Shown piece by piece: positions 41,018-49,079 of a stretch of DNA of 64,000 nucleotides. The notes beneath the pieces were generated by a model. That model did no database searches. It was not told the DNA's origin and worked only from the letters and a program-made list of their open reading frames with translations. The stretch is from Gammaproteobacteria bacterium (GTDB lineage Bacteria; Pseudomonadota; Gammaproteobacteria; Burkholderiales; Rhodocyclaceae), in NCBI GenBank assembly GCA_018825305.1, contig JAHJEO010000010.1, positions 62,001 to 126,000 of the forward strand, written 5' to 3'. The translations under genes and the position numbers were made by a program. How positions within the stretch are numbered: position 1 is the first letter of the stretch; each line of letters starts with the position of its first letter.

Positions 41018-42037
41018 ATGAAACTCGCCACCCTCAAGCAAGGCGGCCGCGACGGCGCGCTGGCAGTCGTCAGCCGCGACCTGTCGCTGTGCCAGACGGT
41101 GCCAGGCATCGCCCGTACGCTGCAGGCCGCCCTCGACGACTGGGATGTCCTGGTGCCGCACCTGGAGGCGGTCTACGCCGCCATCAACAACGGCGGCGCC
41201 CGCCATGCCCATGCCTTCGACCCGTCCGAGTGTCATTCGCCGTTGCCGCGCGCTTTCCAGTGGCTCGACGGCTCGGCCTACGTCAATCACGTCGAACTGG
41301 TGCGCCGCGCCCGCGGCGCCGAGCTGCCGCCGGAATTCTGGACCGATCCGCTGATGTACCAGGGCGGCTCGGATTCCTTCGTCGGCCCGCGCGACCCGAT
41401 TTACGCCCTGTCGGAGGACTGGGGCATCGACCTCGAGGCCGAAGTGGCCGTGATCACAGGCGATGTCGCGATGGGCGCGACGCCGGCCGACGCCGCCAAG
41501 GCCATCCGCCTGCTGATGCTGGTCGATGACGTCTCGCTGCGCAACCTGATCCCTGCCGAACTGGCCAAGGGCTTCGGTTTCGTCCAGTCCAAGCCGGCCA
41601 CGGCCTTCTCGCCGGTGGCCGTGACTCCCGACGAACTCGGCGAAGACTGGCTCGACGGCAAGGTCCATCGTCCGATGAGCGTGCATATCAACGGGCAGCT
41701 GTTCGGCCGGTCCGATGCCGGCACCGACATGGTCTTCAACTTCCCGCAGCTGCTCGCCCATGCGGCGAAGACGCGCGAACTCGAGGCTGGCTCCATCGTC
41801 GGCTCGGGCACGGTGTCGAACAAGCAGGGCGGTCTCCACGGCTCGTCGGTCGCCAACGGCGGCGTCGGCTATGGCTGCATCGCCGAAGTCCGCATGTACG
41901 AGACCATCGAGGGCGGCAAGCCGCAGACGCCGTTCCTGCGCTTCGGCGACAGCGTCCGCATCGAAATGCTCGACCGCGACGGCGGCAGCATCTTCGGCGC
42001 CATCGACCAGACGGTCGCGCCCTATCCGCGCGCCTGA
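41018..42037 (+). CDS. Fumarylacetoacetate hydrolase family protein
   Basis: A 339-residue FAH-family enzyme, with EDWGIDLEAEVAVITGDV (metal-binding glutamates), LMLVDDVSLRNLIPAELAKG, KPATAFSPVAVTPDELG and GTVSNKQGG. The length matches the beta-proteobacterial type that hydrolyses fumarylacetoacetate or fumarylpyruvate at the end of homogentisate or gentisate routes. It is the last gene of the flavin monooxygenase operon. Dispersed repeat copy 5 lies just after its stop and may serve as a terminator-like end shared with the convergent mazG-like gene. Confidence 0.88.
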   Translation: MKLATLKQGGRDGALAVVSRDLSLCQTVPGIARTLQAALDDWDVLVPHLEAVYAAINNGGARHAHAFDPSECHSPLPRAFQWLDGSAYVNHVELVRRARGAELPPEFWTDPLMYQGGSDSFVGPRDPIYALSEDWGIDLEAEVAVITGDVAMGATPADAAKAIRLLMLVDDVSLRNLIPAELAKGFGFVQSKPATAFSPVAVTPDELGEDWLDGKVHRPMSVHINGQLFGRSDAGTDMVFNFPQLLAHAAKTRELEAGSIVGSGTVSNKQGGLHGSSVANGGVGYGCIAEVRMYETIEGGKPQTPFLRFGDSVRIEMLDRDGGSIFGAIDQTVAPYPRA

Positions 42038-42048
42038 GAGATCCGGAC

Positions 42049-42080
42049 GGCCGCCGTCCCGCCGGCGCCGACTTTTTCAG
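42049..42080 (+). repeat. Dispersed repeat, copy 5, at convergent gene ends
   Basis: Near-perfect copy with T5 on the plus strand. It lies 11 nt after the FAH stop and contains the stop codon (42077-42079) of the convergent gene. Upstream, GGACG and CGTCC (42045-42059) add a stem, so it could work as a terminator. Confidence 0.7.
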
Positions 42081-42409
42081 GGCGCCGGATACTTGATCGC
42101 GTTCTTGGCGATCTTGTCGCGCGCGGCGGCGATGAGGTCGATACCGAGCGCGTCGGCGAGTTCGACCAGATAGATCAGCGTGTCGGCCACCTCGTCGCGC
42201 ACCTCTGCCAGTTTTTCGGCCGAGGGCTTCAGGCTTTCTTCCGGCGTGGCCCACTGGAAATGCTCGACCAGTTCGGCGGCCTCGACGATCATCGCCATCG
42301 CCAGATTCTTGGGCGTGTGATACGGCCGCCAGTTGCGCACCTCGGCGAACTGGCGCAGGGCGTCGCGCAGCGAACCCAGGTCGTGGATCGGGTCGGTGAT
42401 TTCACTCAT
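42077..42409 (-). CDS. MazG-like nucleotide pyrophosphohydrolase
   Basis: A 110-residue all-alpha NTP pyrophosphatase. NLAMAMIVEAAELVEHFQW carries the ExxE metal motif (EAAE), and EVRDEVADTLIYLVELAD the second E/D pair. This matches the short MazG/dCTPase-1 group that hydrolyses non-canonical or excess (d)NTPs. The start overlaps the vanZ-like stop by 8 bp, making it the last gene of the ubiUVT operon. Confidence 0.85.
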   Translation of the reverse strand: MSEITDPIHDLGSLRDALRQFAEVRNWRPYHTPKNLAMAMIVEAAELVEHFQWATPEESLKPSAEKLAEVRDEVADTLIYLVELADALGIDLIAAARDKIAKNAIKYPAP

Positions 42410-43490
42410 GTTGGGGCCTCAGGAGGAACAGCCAGGGCAGGACGAGGAAGGGCCACAGCGAGGAGGTCAGGCGCGTCAGGCCGTTGAAGTTTAGGAACTG
42501 GCCGGCGCTCCACACCTGCTGGGTATTGATGAGATAGGGATTGTCCGGCACCAGATTGACCAGCGCCGTGGCGAACAGCAGCGCCAGCGCCGCCAGCGCC
42601 TGGCGCAGAAAAGTCGGCGCCAGCGCCACGGCGAGCCAGATCGCGATGCCGCCAGCCAGCCCGGCCATGCTGCCCGGCGTGGCCCAGGCCAGCCCCTGCG
42701 CGCCCTGCATCAGCAGCGTCAGCGCCAGCGTCTTGACGATCAGGCCTGCGGCGATCAGTCCAAGTGCCACCCGATACGGCGCCTGCCGGGAAAGGCGGCC
42801 CGCCAGCAAACCGATGGCGATGGTGTGGGCGCAGACCGTGGCGGCTTCGATGCCGGCGAAGGCCTGCGCCGAATAGGGCAACTGTGCCGGCAGGCCGAGC
42901 AGGTTGCGCAGATCGCCGTTGCCGAACAGCAGCGTCAGCGGATTGAGCTGGGCCAGCAGCCACAGTGCGACCAGCAACAGGCCCCAGTCGCCGGCGCGGC
43001 CGTGCATGAAGTGGCGCCGGCGCAAGGCGTCGATGCGGCCGCCGTCGAGCAGTGTCGCTCCCCAGCGGGCACCGGCCAGCGCCCCGGCCACGGCACCCAG
43101 CGCGTTGCAGGCGAGGTCGACGTTCGAGGGGATGCGGCTGGGCAGGAAATTCTGCAGGGTCTCGACCGCCAGGCTGAAGCTGCTGCCGACGATCGCCGCA
43201 GCAGCGACGGCGAGGCCCGGTCCCAGCCAGGGCCGCAATGTCGGCACCCAAAGGAAGCCGAGCAGCAGGTAGGCGGCGAAGTTGACCGCGAGGTCGAAGA
43301 CGGTGAAATAGCGCGGCCAGGCCGCGGTCAGGAAGGCATCCAGCGGCACGCCGGAATCGCGCCAGCCGGAGAAGGGGTAGAGGCTGCCGTAGATCGCCAG
43401 CAGCGTGTAGCCGGTGGCCAGGTAGAGCGGCAGGCGCGATTCCGCAAGCGCGGTGCGCCAGCGGAAAGCGTCAGTGGTGCGGGACCGCAC
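42402..43490 (-). CDS. VanZ-family integral membrane protein
   Basis: A 362-residue membrane protein with about nine to ten hydrophobic segments. The VanZ-like part is in the first 140 residues (LYPFSGWRDSG, VFDLAVNFAAYLLLGFLWV, VETLQNFLPSRIPSNVDLACN). The second half adds membrane helices. VanZ homologues have been linked to lipoglycopeptide resistance, but most are of unknown function. It overlaps ubiT by 20 bp and the mazG-like gene by 8 bp. The segment LAVALAPTF is encoded by dispersed repeat copy 6. Confidence 0.85.
   Translation of the reverse strand: MRSRTTDAFRWRTALAESRLPLYLATGYTLLAIYGSLYPFSGWRDSGVPLDAFLTAAWPRYFTVFDLAVNFAAYLLLGFLWVPTLRPWLGPGLAVAAAAIVGSSFSLAVETLQNFLPSRIPSNVDLACNALGAVAGALAGARWGATLLDGGRIDALRRRHFMHGRAGDWGLLLVALWLLAQLNPLTLLFGNGDLRNLLGLPAQLPYSAQAFAGIEAATVCAHTIAIGLLAGRLSRQAPYRVALGLIAAGLIVKTLALTLLMQGAQGLAWATPGSMAGLAGGIAIWLAVALAPTFLRQALAALALLFATALVNLVPDNPYLINTQQVWSAGQFLNFNGLTRLTSSLWPFLVLPWLFLLRPQHE
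42608..42637 (-). repeat. Dispersed repeat, copy 6 (inside vanZ-like gene)
   Basis: A diverged copy with T4 on the minus strand, read in the sense direction as AVALAPTF in a loop at the edge of a membrane helix. Confidence 0.5.
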
Positions 43491-43992
43491 GCTGCGCCAG
43501 CCGTGCCACGAAGCGGTTCAGCAGCTCGGCCGGCGACAGGCGCGCAACCAGTTGCGCCGGATCGAGGCGCGGCAGGTCGATGCCGTCGAGCGTGTTCTTG
43601 ACCAGCAGGCCAAGGTCGGTGTCGCCTTCCATCAGCAGGCGGCGGCTGAAGAACAGCGTGTCCGGGTCTTCCTCGCGCAGCAGCAGGGCTAGGAAGTCGC
43701 GGCTGCGGGCGGACATGGTGAGATCGGCCGGCGTGGTTTCAAATGACGGGCGGAAGCCGCGCTCGCCGTAGGCGAAGCGCAGGGTCATGCCGGCGTCGAG
43801 GACGCGAATGGTGACGCGCTTGCCTATCATCGGTTCAAGCAGGTCGCGTGGCAGCAGGTTTCCCAGGCGCTTGCTCATGGCGGCATTGAGTGCGCCGACC
43901 AGCACGAGGGTGGGTGGCAGCTGCGGCAGGCGCGGGCCGAGGCGCTTGAGAACTTGCGGCAGGGTGAAGTCGGGAATCGTGAAAGTCGTCAT
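43471..43992 (-). CDS. ubiT: UbiT, SCP2-domain accessory protein of anaerobic ubiquinone synthesis
   Basis: A 173-residue protein with a C-terminal sterol-carrier (SCP2) domain (TIRVLDAGMTLRFAYGERGF, ADLTMSARSRDFLALLLREE; together about residues 58-105). UbiT binds isoprenoid intermediates and, with UbiU and UbiV, allows O2-independent hydroxylation of ubiquinone precursors. ATG 43992 overlaps the ubiV stop as ATGA. Confidence 0.9.
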   Translation of the reverse strand: MTTFTIPDFTLPQVLKRLGPRLPQLPPTLVLVGALNAAMSKRLGNLLPRDLLEPMIGKRVTIRVLDAGMTLRFAYGERGFRPSFETTPADLTMSARSRDFLALLLREEDPDTLFFSRRLLMEGDTDLGLLVKNTLDGIDLPRLDPAQLVARLSPAELLNRFVARLAQRAVPHH

Positions 43993-44852
43993 GCGCGGAT
44001 CAGCTCCAAACCGGGTTTGCCGTACCAGAATCCGTTGCAGTCATCGCTCGCCACGGCCGGGGCAGCGGCGCCGTCGAGGACTGCGCGGAATTGCTCGACC
44101 AGCGCGCGCGTGCCGGCATGCTCGGGGCTGATGCGCACGATGTCGACGCCGTCGGCGACAAGCTGCGGCAGTTCTCCCTGCAGATTATAGTTCTTGGCCG
44201 ACTGGGTCTGGACGCCGTTGATGGTGAGGAAGGCTTCGCCCTCGCGGGTCTTCAGATCCATGCCCGCGGGATAGTCGATGCACTTGAACTCGCAGCTGTC
44301 CTTCTGCAGGTTGAAGCGCCGCGCCGTGAAGCAGCGCGCCGAGTAGGCCAGCGGCAGGCGGCCGTGGGCGAATACTTCGGTTTCCATGCCGGCCGGGCGG
44401 CCCGCCTGCAGCCCGGCGAGCATCTCGCGCGTGGCTTCCGGCGGCAGCACCCAGCGCGTCGCGCCCATGTCGCCCAGCAGGCGCAGGGTCTCGGGGCCGA
44501 AGACATTCAGCGTCGGCCCGGCGACGAACTTGCGCTTGGCATCGGCGCACAGCCGCACCGCACCCATCTCGTTGGCCTCGATCAAAAACTCGGTGGTAGC
44601 GGCACGGCGCAGCGCCTTCAGGTCCGATTCGGATTCGATCAGCGTCAGCGTCGACAGCACTACTTCCTTGCCGGCGTCGCGTAGTTTGGCGGCAACGTCG
44701 AGCCAGTCTTCGAGCCGCAGTTCGTGGCGGCGCGAGCAGACGGTTTCGCCGACGTAAACGACGTCGACCGGCATAGCCGCCACCTCGGCATAGAAGTCGA
44801 GCATCTGCTGGCGCGGCCAGTAGTAGAGGGGCGGACCGAGGGAGATCTTCAT
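43989..44852 (-). CDS. ubiV: UbiV, O2-independent ubiquinone hydroxylase subunit
   Basis: A 287-residue U32-peptidase-family protein. The four [4Fe-4S] cysteines are visible: C39 (GETVCSRRHELR) and three in RCFTARRFNLQKDSCEFKC. UbiV forms a heterodimer with UbiU and hydroxylates the ubiquinone ring without oxygen, using prephenate as hydroxyl donor. It starts 2 nt after ubiU (ATG 44852). It indicates that the organism makes ubiquinone while respiring anaerobically, for example with nitrate. Confidence 0.93.
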   Translation of the reverse strand: MKISLGPPLYYWPRQQMLDFYAEVAAMPVDVVYVGETVCSRRHELRLEDWLDVAAKLRDAGKEVVLSTLTLIESESDLKALRRAATTEFLIEANEMGAVRLCADAKRKFVAGPTLNVFGPETLRLLGDMGATRWVLPPEATREMLAGLQAGRPAGMETEVFAHGRLPLAYSARCFTARRFNLQKDSCEFKCIDYPAGMDLKTREGEAFLTINGVQTQSAKNYNLQGELPQLVADGVDIVRISPEHAGTRALVEQFRAVLDGAAAPAVASDDCNGFWYGKPGLELIRA

Positions 44853-44854
44853 GC

Positions 44855-45862
44855 TCACTTCCAGGGGCGGTAATAGGCGCCCAGGGTATGACTTTGTCCT
44901 TCCGACACCTTGTTCAACTCGGCCATCCAGCCGGCTTTCGGCGCGAAATGCGCGGCGTCGCGCTGGCAGCTGTCGATGGCCTCGCGCCATACCTGCGTCA
45001 CCTGCGCGACATAGGCCGGGCTGCGCTGGCGGCCCTCGATCTTGATGGCGCGGACGCCGATGCGCATGAGTTCGGGCAGCATCTCGATGGTGTTGAGGCT
45101 GGTCGGCTCCTCGATGGCGTAGTAGGTCTCGTCGTCCACCTCGAAGCGGCCCTTGCACAGCGTCGGGTAGCCGGCGCGTTCGCCATCGGCAAACTTGTCG
45201 ATGAGGATGCCGTTGAGCCGCGTTTCCATGCCCTGCGGCGTCTGCTCCCAGCGCACCGACTTGCCGGGCGAGCAGGCGCCCTGGCAGTTGGGCGAGGTGC
45301 CGGTGGCGTAGGCCGACAGCGCGCAGCGGCCCTCGACCATCACGCACAGGCCGCCGAAGCCGAAGATCTCGATCTCGACCGGCGTGTTCTGGATCACCTG
45401 CTCCACCTGCGCGAGAGAGAGCACGCGCGGCAGCACGGCGCGCTGGATGCCGAAGCGCTCGCGGTAGAAGTTGATGGCCTCGTAGTTGGTGGCCGAACCC
45501 TGCACCGACAGGTGCAGCCGCAGATTCGGGTGCTTGTTCGCGGCGTAGTCCATCAGCCCCATGTCGGCGAGGATCACGGCATCGACGCCGTGGCCGGCGG
45601 CACGATCGACGGCGGCGGTCCAGCGGCTCCAGTTGGAAGCCTGCGGGAAGGTGTTGAGGGCGATCAACACGCGGGCCGAGCGGTCGTGGGCGTATTTGAC
45701 GCCCTCGGCCAGCGCCTTGTCGTCGAAGTTCAGGCCGTTGAAGTTGCGCGCGTTGGTCTCGTCGCGAAAGCCGGCGTAGACGCAATCGGCACCATGGTCG
45801 ACGGCGGTTTTCAGTGCCGGCAGGCCGCCGGCGGGGCAGACTAGTTCGAGCTTGGCGCTCAT
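44855..45862 (-). CDS. ubiU: UbiU, O2-independent ubiquinone hydroxylase subunit
   Basis: A 335-residue U32-family protein with LELVCPAGGLPALKTAVDHG at the N-terminus and an Fe-S cysteine cluster in GGLCVMVEGRC, SPNCQGACSPGK and TLCKGRF. It partners UbiV. I chose ATG 45862 because AGGA lies 10 nt before it; the ATGs at 45871 and 45892 have no usable ribosome site. First gene of a five-gene operon (ubiU, ubiV, ubiT, vanZ-like, mazG-like) under an FNR-type promoter. Confidence 0.93.
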   Translation of the reverse strand: MSAKLELVCPAGGLPALKTAVDHGADCVYAGFRDETNARNFNGLNFDDKALAEGVKYAHDRSARVLIALNTFPQASNWSRWTAAVDRAAGHGVDAVILADMGLMDYAANKHPNLRLHLSVQGSATNYEAINFYRERFGIQRAVLPRVLSLAQVEQVIQNTPVEIEIFGFGGLCVMVEGRCALSAYATGTSPNCQGACSPGKSVRWEQTPQGMETRLNGILIDKFADGERAGYPTLCKGRFEVDDETYYAIEEPTSLNTIEMLPELMRIGVRAIKIEGRQRSPAYVAQVTQVWREAIDSCQRDAAHFAPKAGWMAELNKVSEGQSHTLGAYYRPWK

Positions 45863-45890
45863 GACGCCCATTCCTGAATTGAAACGGGGC

Positions 45891-45932
45891 ACTATACGGC
45901 GGTGACCGCCGCCACGGTTTGACCCAGGTCAA
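45891..45932 (-). promoter_or_regulatory. FNR/Dnr-type anaerobic promoter of ubiUVT
   Basis: TTGAC-N4-GTCAA at 45919-45932 is a perfect palindrome of the FNR/Dnr class. TATAGT (45896-45891, minus strand) is a good -10. With a start near 45884, the box is centred at about -41.5, the classical position for FNR activation. Confidence 0.75.
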
Positions 45933-45989
45933 TGGTGGGATCGCCCGAACCGCTGGTCCGGACGATCGCCCGCTGGCGCGGCTGCTGCC

Positions 45990-47522
45990 TCAGGCCGGCG
46001 CAGGCACCACGCCGACGCGGTTGCGCCCACCGTTCTTGGCGGCGTAGAGGCCGCCATCGGCACGGTTGATCCACTGTTCTATCAATTCTCTGCCGTCATA
46101 TTCGGCGACGCCGATGCTGACGGTGACGGTGAGTGTCTGATTGCCGGCGGCGAACGATTGTTCCGCGACCACCTGCCGCAGTTTCTCGGCGATGTGCTCT
46201 GCCTCGGCCAGGTCGCAGCCGCGCAGCACCAGCAGGAATTCTTCTCCGCCCCAGCGCACCGCGATGTCGGATTCGCGCAGGCCGCCCTGCAGCCGTTGCG
46301 CGATGTCCTGCAGCACATGGTCACCGACCAGATGGCCGTGGCGGTCGTTGATGTCCTTGAAGTTGTCCACGTCGGCCAGCAGCACGGATGTAGGCCGCGG
46401 CTGGCGGCGGTAATCGGCCATCAGGCGGTCGATGAAGAGGGTGAAGGCCTGGCGGTTGAGCAGGCCGGTGAGCTTGTCGGTGGTGGCCAGGTCTTCCATG
46501 CGCCTTTGATAGCGCAATAGTGCGAGGTGCGTCAGGAACAGCACCACCAGCGTCACCGCCAGGCTGATGGCGAGGTTGATGAACAGGGTGCGGCGAATGC
46601 CGACCAGCGCCAGCGCCTCGTTCTGCTCGACGAACAGGTACCACTTGAGTTCGGGCAGGTAGTTGACGTTGAGGATGTGGTTGTCGCCGTCGGCGCTGTA
46701 CTGGTAGGAGCCGCTCTTCTCCCGGAGGATGCGATCCACCAGCTGCCCCAGTCCCGGGGCATTGTGCAGGTCCGGGGTGCGGTCGGTCTGATTGCCGAAG
46801 ACGACGACACGCCCCTGCGCATCGACGAAGTAGATGGTGCGCTGGTAACGCTGCTGGTACTCCGCGATCAGCCGCCGCACGGCATCGACGGTGAGGCCGA
46901 TGCCGGTGGCACCGATGTAGTTGTCGGCGAAGTCGAAGACGCGGTAATTGATGAAAATGGTCAGGGCGTCGGCATTGGCCAGGTCGGGATCGACGTTGAT
47001 CTCGTAGGCCGCCTGCATGTCGCGGACGCGGTAATACCAGGCATCGCGCGGCTCGTCCGGCGACACCCGCTTGAGCAGGCCGTCGCCGGTGTAGTAGGCG
47101 GCGCTGCGTTCGGAGACGAAGAAGCTGCTGAAGGCGCCGTAACGTTCCTTGACCTCGCGCAGGTAGCGGGTCATCAGGCTGACGTCCTTTTCCCCGCCCA
47201 GCACCCAGTCGCGCAGGAAGGTGTCGTGCGCCATGGTCGACGAGATCAGCACCGGCCGCACCAGGTCCTTCTGGATCTCGGAGTAGATGTTGCTCGAGGT
47301 CAGCGGCAGGTCCTGGCCGATGATGGCGTCGCGGATGGCCTGCTTGGAGACGAAATAGCCGAACAGGGTGGTGGCGAAGAAGCCGGCGCTGAGCAGCAGA
47401 CTCACCAGCAACAGCAGGCGGCGGCGGTCGAAGAGGCGTAACGGCAGGGTCACTGGCGGCGGCCGGGCGTCAGCCGTGGTGGTGCGCCGGCTCGGCGACG
47501 TGGTGGGTTTCCGCCGCGGCAT
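45990..47522 (-). CDS. Membrane diguanylate cyclase with extracytoplasmic sensor domain
   Basis: A 510-residue sensor enzyme. A first membrane helix (about 30-55) is followed by a periplasmic dCache-like domain of about 250 residues, a second helix (about 308-330) and a GGDEF domain with the active motif GGEEF. The product-inhibition site RESD lies five residues before GGEEF, so feedback by cyclic-di-GMP is expected. The first 52 bp overlap the symporter gene; GTG 47453 is an alternative start without overlap. The ligand is unknown, possibly a substrate of the neighbouring symporter. Confidence 0.88.
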   Translation of the reverse strand: MPRRKPTTSPSRRTTTADARPPPVTLPLRLFDRRRLLLLVSLLLSAGFFATTLFGYFVSKQAIRDAIIGQDLPLTSSNIYSEIQKDLVRPVLISSTMAHDTFLRDWVLGGEKDVSLMTRYLREVKERYGAFSSFFVSERSAAYYTGDGLLKRVSPDEPRDAWYYRVRDMQAAYEINVDPDLANADALTIFINYRVFDFADNYIGATGIGLTVDAVRRLIAEYQQRYQRTIYFVDAQGRVVVFGNQTDRTPDLHNAPGLGQLVDRILREKSGSYQYSADGDNHILNVNYLPELKWYLFVEQNEALALVGIRRTLFINLAISLAVTLVVLFLTHLALLRYQRRMEDLATTDKLTGLLNRQAFTLFIDRLMADYRRQPRPTSVLLADVDNFKDINDRHGHLVGDHVLQDIAQRLQGGLRESDIAVRWGGEEFLLVLRGCDLAEAEHIAEKLRQVVAEQSFAAGNQTLTVTVSIGVAEYDGRELIEQWINRADGGLYAAKNGGRNRVGVVPAPA

Positions 47523-48969
47523 GGTGCTGCAGCTCGTGCAGTGGCCGCCCCGGCGTCTTGTGGCCGACCCATTGCGGCAGCAGCGAGCCGGCGACCATGC
47601 CGACGATGGAAACGCCCAGGCCGATCAGCTGCGGCGGCACCAGGCTGGCCTCGCCGATCAGCACCTCGATCATGATCCACGTCAGCAGGCCGCCGAGGGT
47701 GGCGGCGAGCGCGCCCTGGGTGGTGGCGCGTTTCCAGAAGATGCCGGCGGCGAGTGGCACGAAGGCGCCGGCCAGCGTCACCTTGTAGGCGTTCTCGACC
47801 ATCTCGAATATCGAGGCGGTGGACTTGAGGGCGAAAACCAGCACCATCAGGGTGAAGCCGACCAGGCAGCCGCGCATCACGCGCAGGAACTGCTTGTCGC
47901 CCATGTTCGGGTAGAAGCCCTTGATGACGTTTTCGGCGAAGGTGACGGACGGTGCCAGCAGGGTCGCCGACGAGCAGCTCATGATGGCGGAGAGCACGGC
48001 GCCGAAAAACAGCACTTGCGCCACCACCGGCGTGTGCTGCAGCACCAGCGTCGGCAGCACCAGCTGGGTGTCCTTTTCCAGCAGCTCGTTGAACAGCGCC
48101 GGGTCGATCAGTGTCGCCGAGTAGGCGATGAACATCGGCACGAAAGTGAAACAGAAATAGATCGAGGCGCCGAGGATCGAGCCCCACAGGGCAATGTTGG
48201 CGCTCCTGGCCGAGGTGATGCGCTGGAACACGTCCTGCTGCGGTATCGAGCCGAGCATCATGGTCATCCAGGTGCCGATGAAAGTCAGCCACAGCCACGG
48301 GTCGGGTGCCGGGAAGAAGTCGAGCTTGCCGGCGGCCGCGGCGTGGTCGATCACCGCCGTGGCGCCACCGCCGACTTTTCCGCTGACCGTCCAGGCGATG
48401 AACAGCAGGCCGCCCATCGACACCGCCATCTGCACGAAATCCAGGATGGCTACCGAGAACATGCCGCCGAAGGTGGTGTAGGTGAGCACGATGGCGGCGC
48501 CGAGGATCATGCCGGCTTCCTGCGAGACGGCGCCGTCGGTGACGACGAAGAAGATCAGCCCCAGCGCCTTGATCTGCGCCGCCACCCAGCCGAGGTAGGA
48601 GAGCACGATGCAGATGGTGGTGATGACCTCGACCGTGCGGTTGTAGCGCATGCGGTAGAAGTCGCCCAGGGTGATGATGTTGAGCTTGTAGAGGTAGCGC
48701 GAAAAGAGGACGCCGGCGATGATCAGGCACATGGCCGAGCCGAAGGGGTCGGCGACGACACCGCCGAGGCCGTCCTTGACGAATGTGGCCGAGACGCCGA
48801 ACACCGCCTCGGCGCCGAACCAGGTGGCGAACACCGTGGCGGTGACCACCGGCAGCGGCAGGCTGCGGCCGGCGATGGCGAAGTCGCGGGCGTTATGGAC
48901 GCGGGTGGCGGCGAGCAGGCCGATGCCGACCGAGACGAGCAGATAGAGGATGACGAACCAGAGCAGCAT
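47470..48969 (-). CDS. Sodium:solute symporter (SSS family)
   Basis: A 499-residue permease with about 13 hydrophobic helices, including ATWFGAEAVFGVSATF and the SSS-type signature region around MMLGSIPQQDVFQRITSARS. Start MLLWFVILYL at 48969, behind GGAG. The tail is His-rich (HELQHHAAAETHHVAEPAHHHG, split as HELQHHAAAETHH and VAEPAHHHG) and might bind metal. The loop GKVGGGATAV is encoded by dispersed repeat copy 7. The transported solute is not predictable. Confidence 0.87.
   Translation of the reverse strand: MLLWFVILYLLVSVGIGLLAATRVHNARDFAIAGRSLPLPVVTATVFATWFGAEAVFGVSATFVKDGLGGVVADPFGSAMCLIIAGVLFSRYLYKLNIITLGDFYRMRYNRTVEVITTICIVLSYLGWVAAQIKALGLIFFVVTDGAVSQEAGMILGAAIVLTYTTFGGMFSVAILDFVQMAVSMGGLLFIAWTVSGKVGGGATAVIDHAAAAGKLDFFPAPDPWLWLTFIGTWMTMMLGSIPQQDVFQRITSARSANIALWGSILGASIYFCFTFVPMFIAYSATLIDPALFNELLEKDTQLVLPTLVLQHTPVVAQVLFFGAVLSAIMSCSSATLLAPSVTFAENVIKGFYPNMGDKQFLRVMRGCLVGFTLMVLVFALKSTASIFEMVENAYKVTLAGAFVPLAAGIFWKRATTQGALAATLGGLLTWIMIEVLIGEASLVPPQLIGLGVSIVGMVAGSLLPQWVGHKTPGRPLHELQHHAAAETHHVAEPAHHHG
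48352..48385 (+). repeat. Dispersed repeat, copy 7 (inside symporter gene)
   Basis: A copy with T4 on the plus strand, antisense to the gene, containing the inner palindrome GTGGCGCCAC. It encodes GKVGGGATA in a loop between two membrane helices. Confidence 0.65.
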
Positions 48970-49079
48970 GGCGAGAGCTCCGCCGTAGTTGTCGTGGAAA
49001 TGTGCCGGTGCGGGACGCCGCGCCGGCACTCGAAGTGCGGCGGATTATACGCGCCGACCAGGCGGCGCTCAGGCGGCGT

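Noticed and set aside
42045-42077. Classical rho-independent terminator after the FAH gene
   Set aside because: The stem and the T-run are separated by the repeat core, and the same repeat lies inside genes, so a repeat call is better supported than a terminator.
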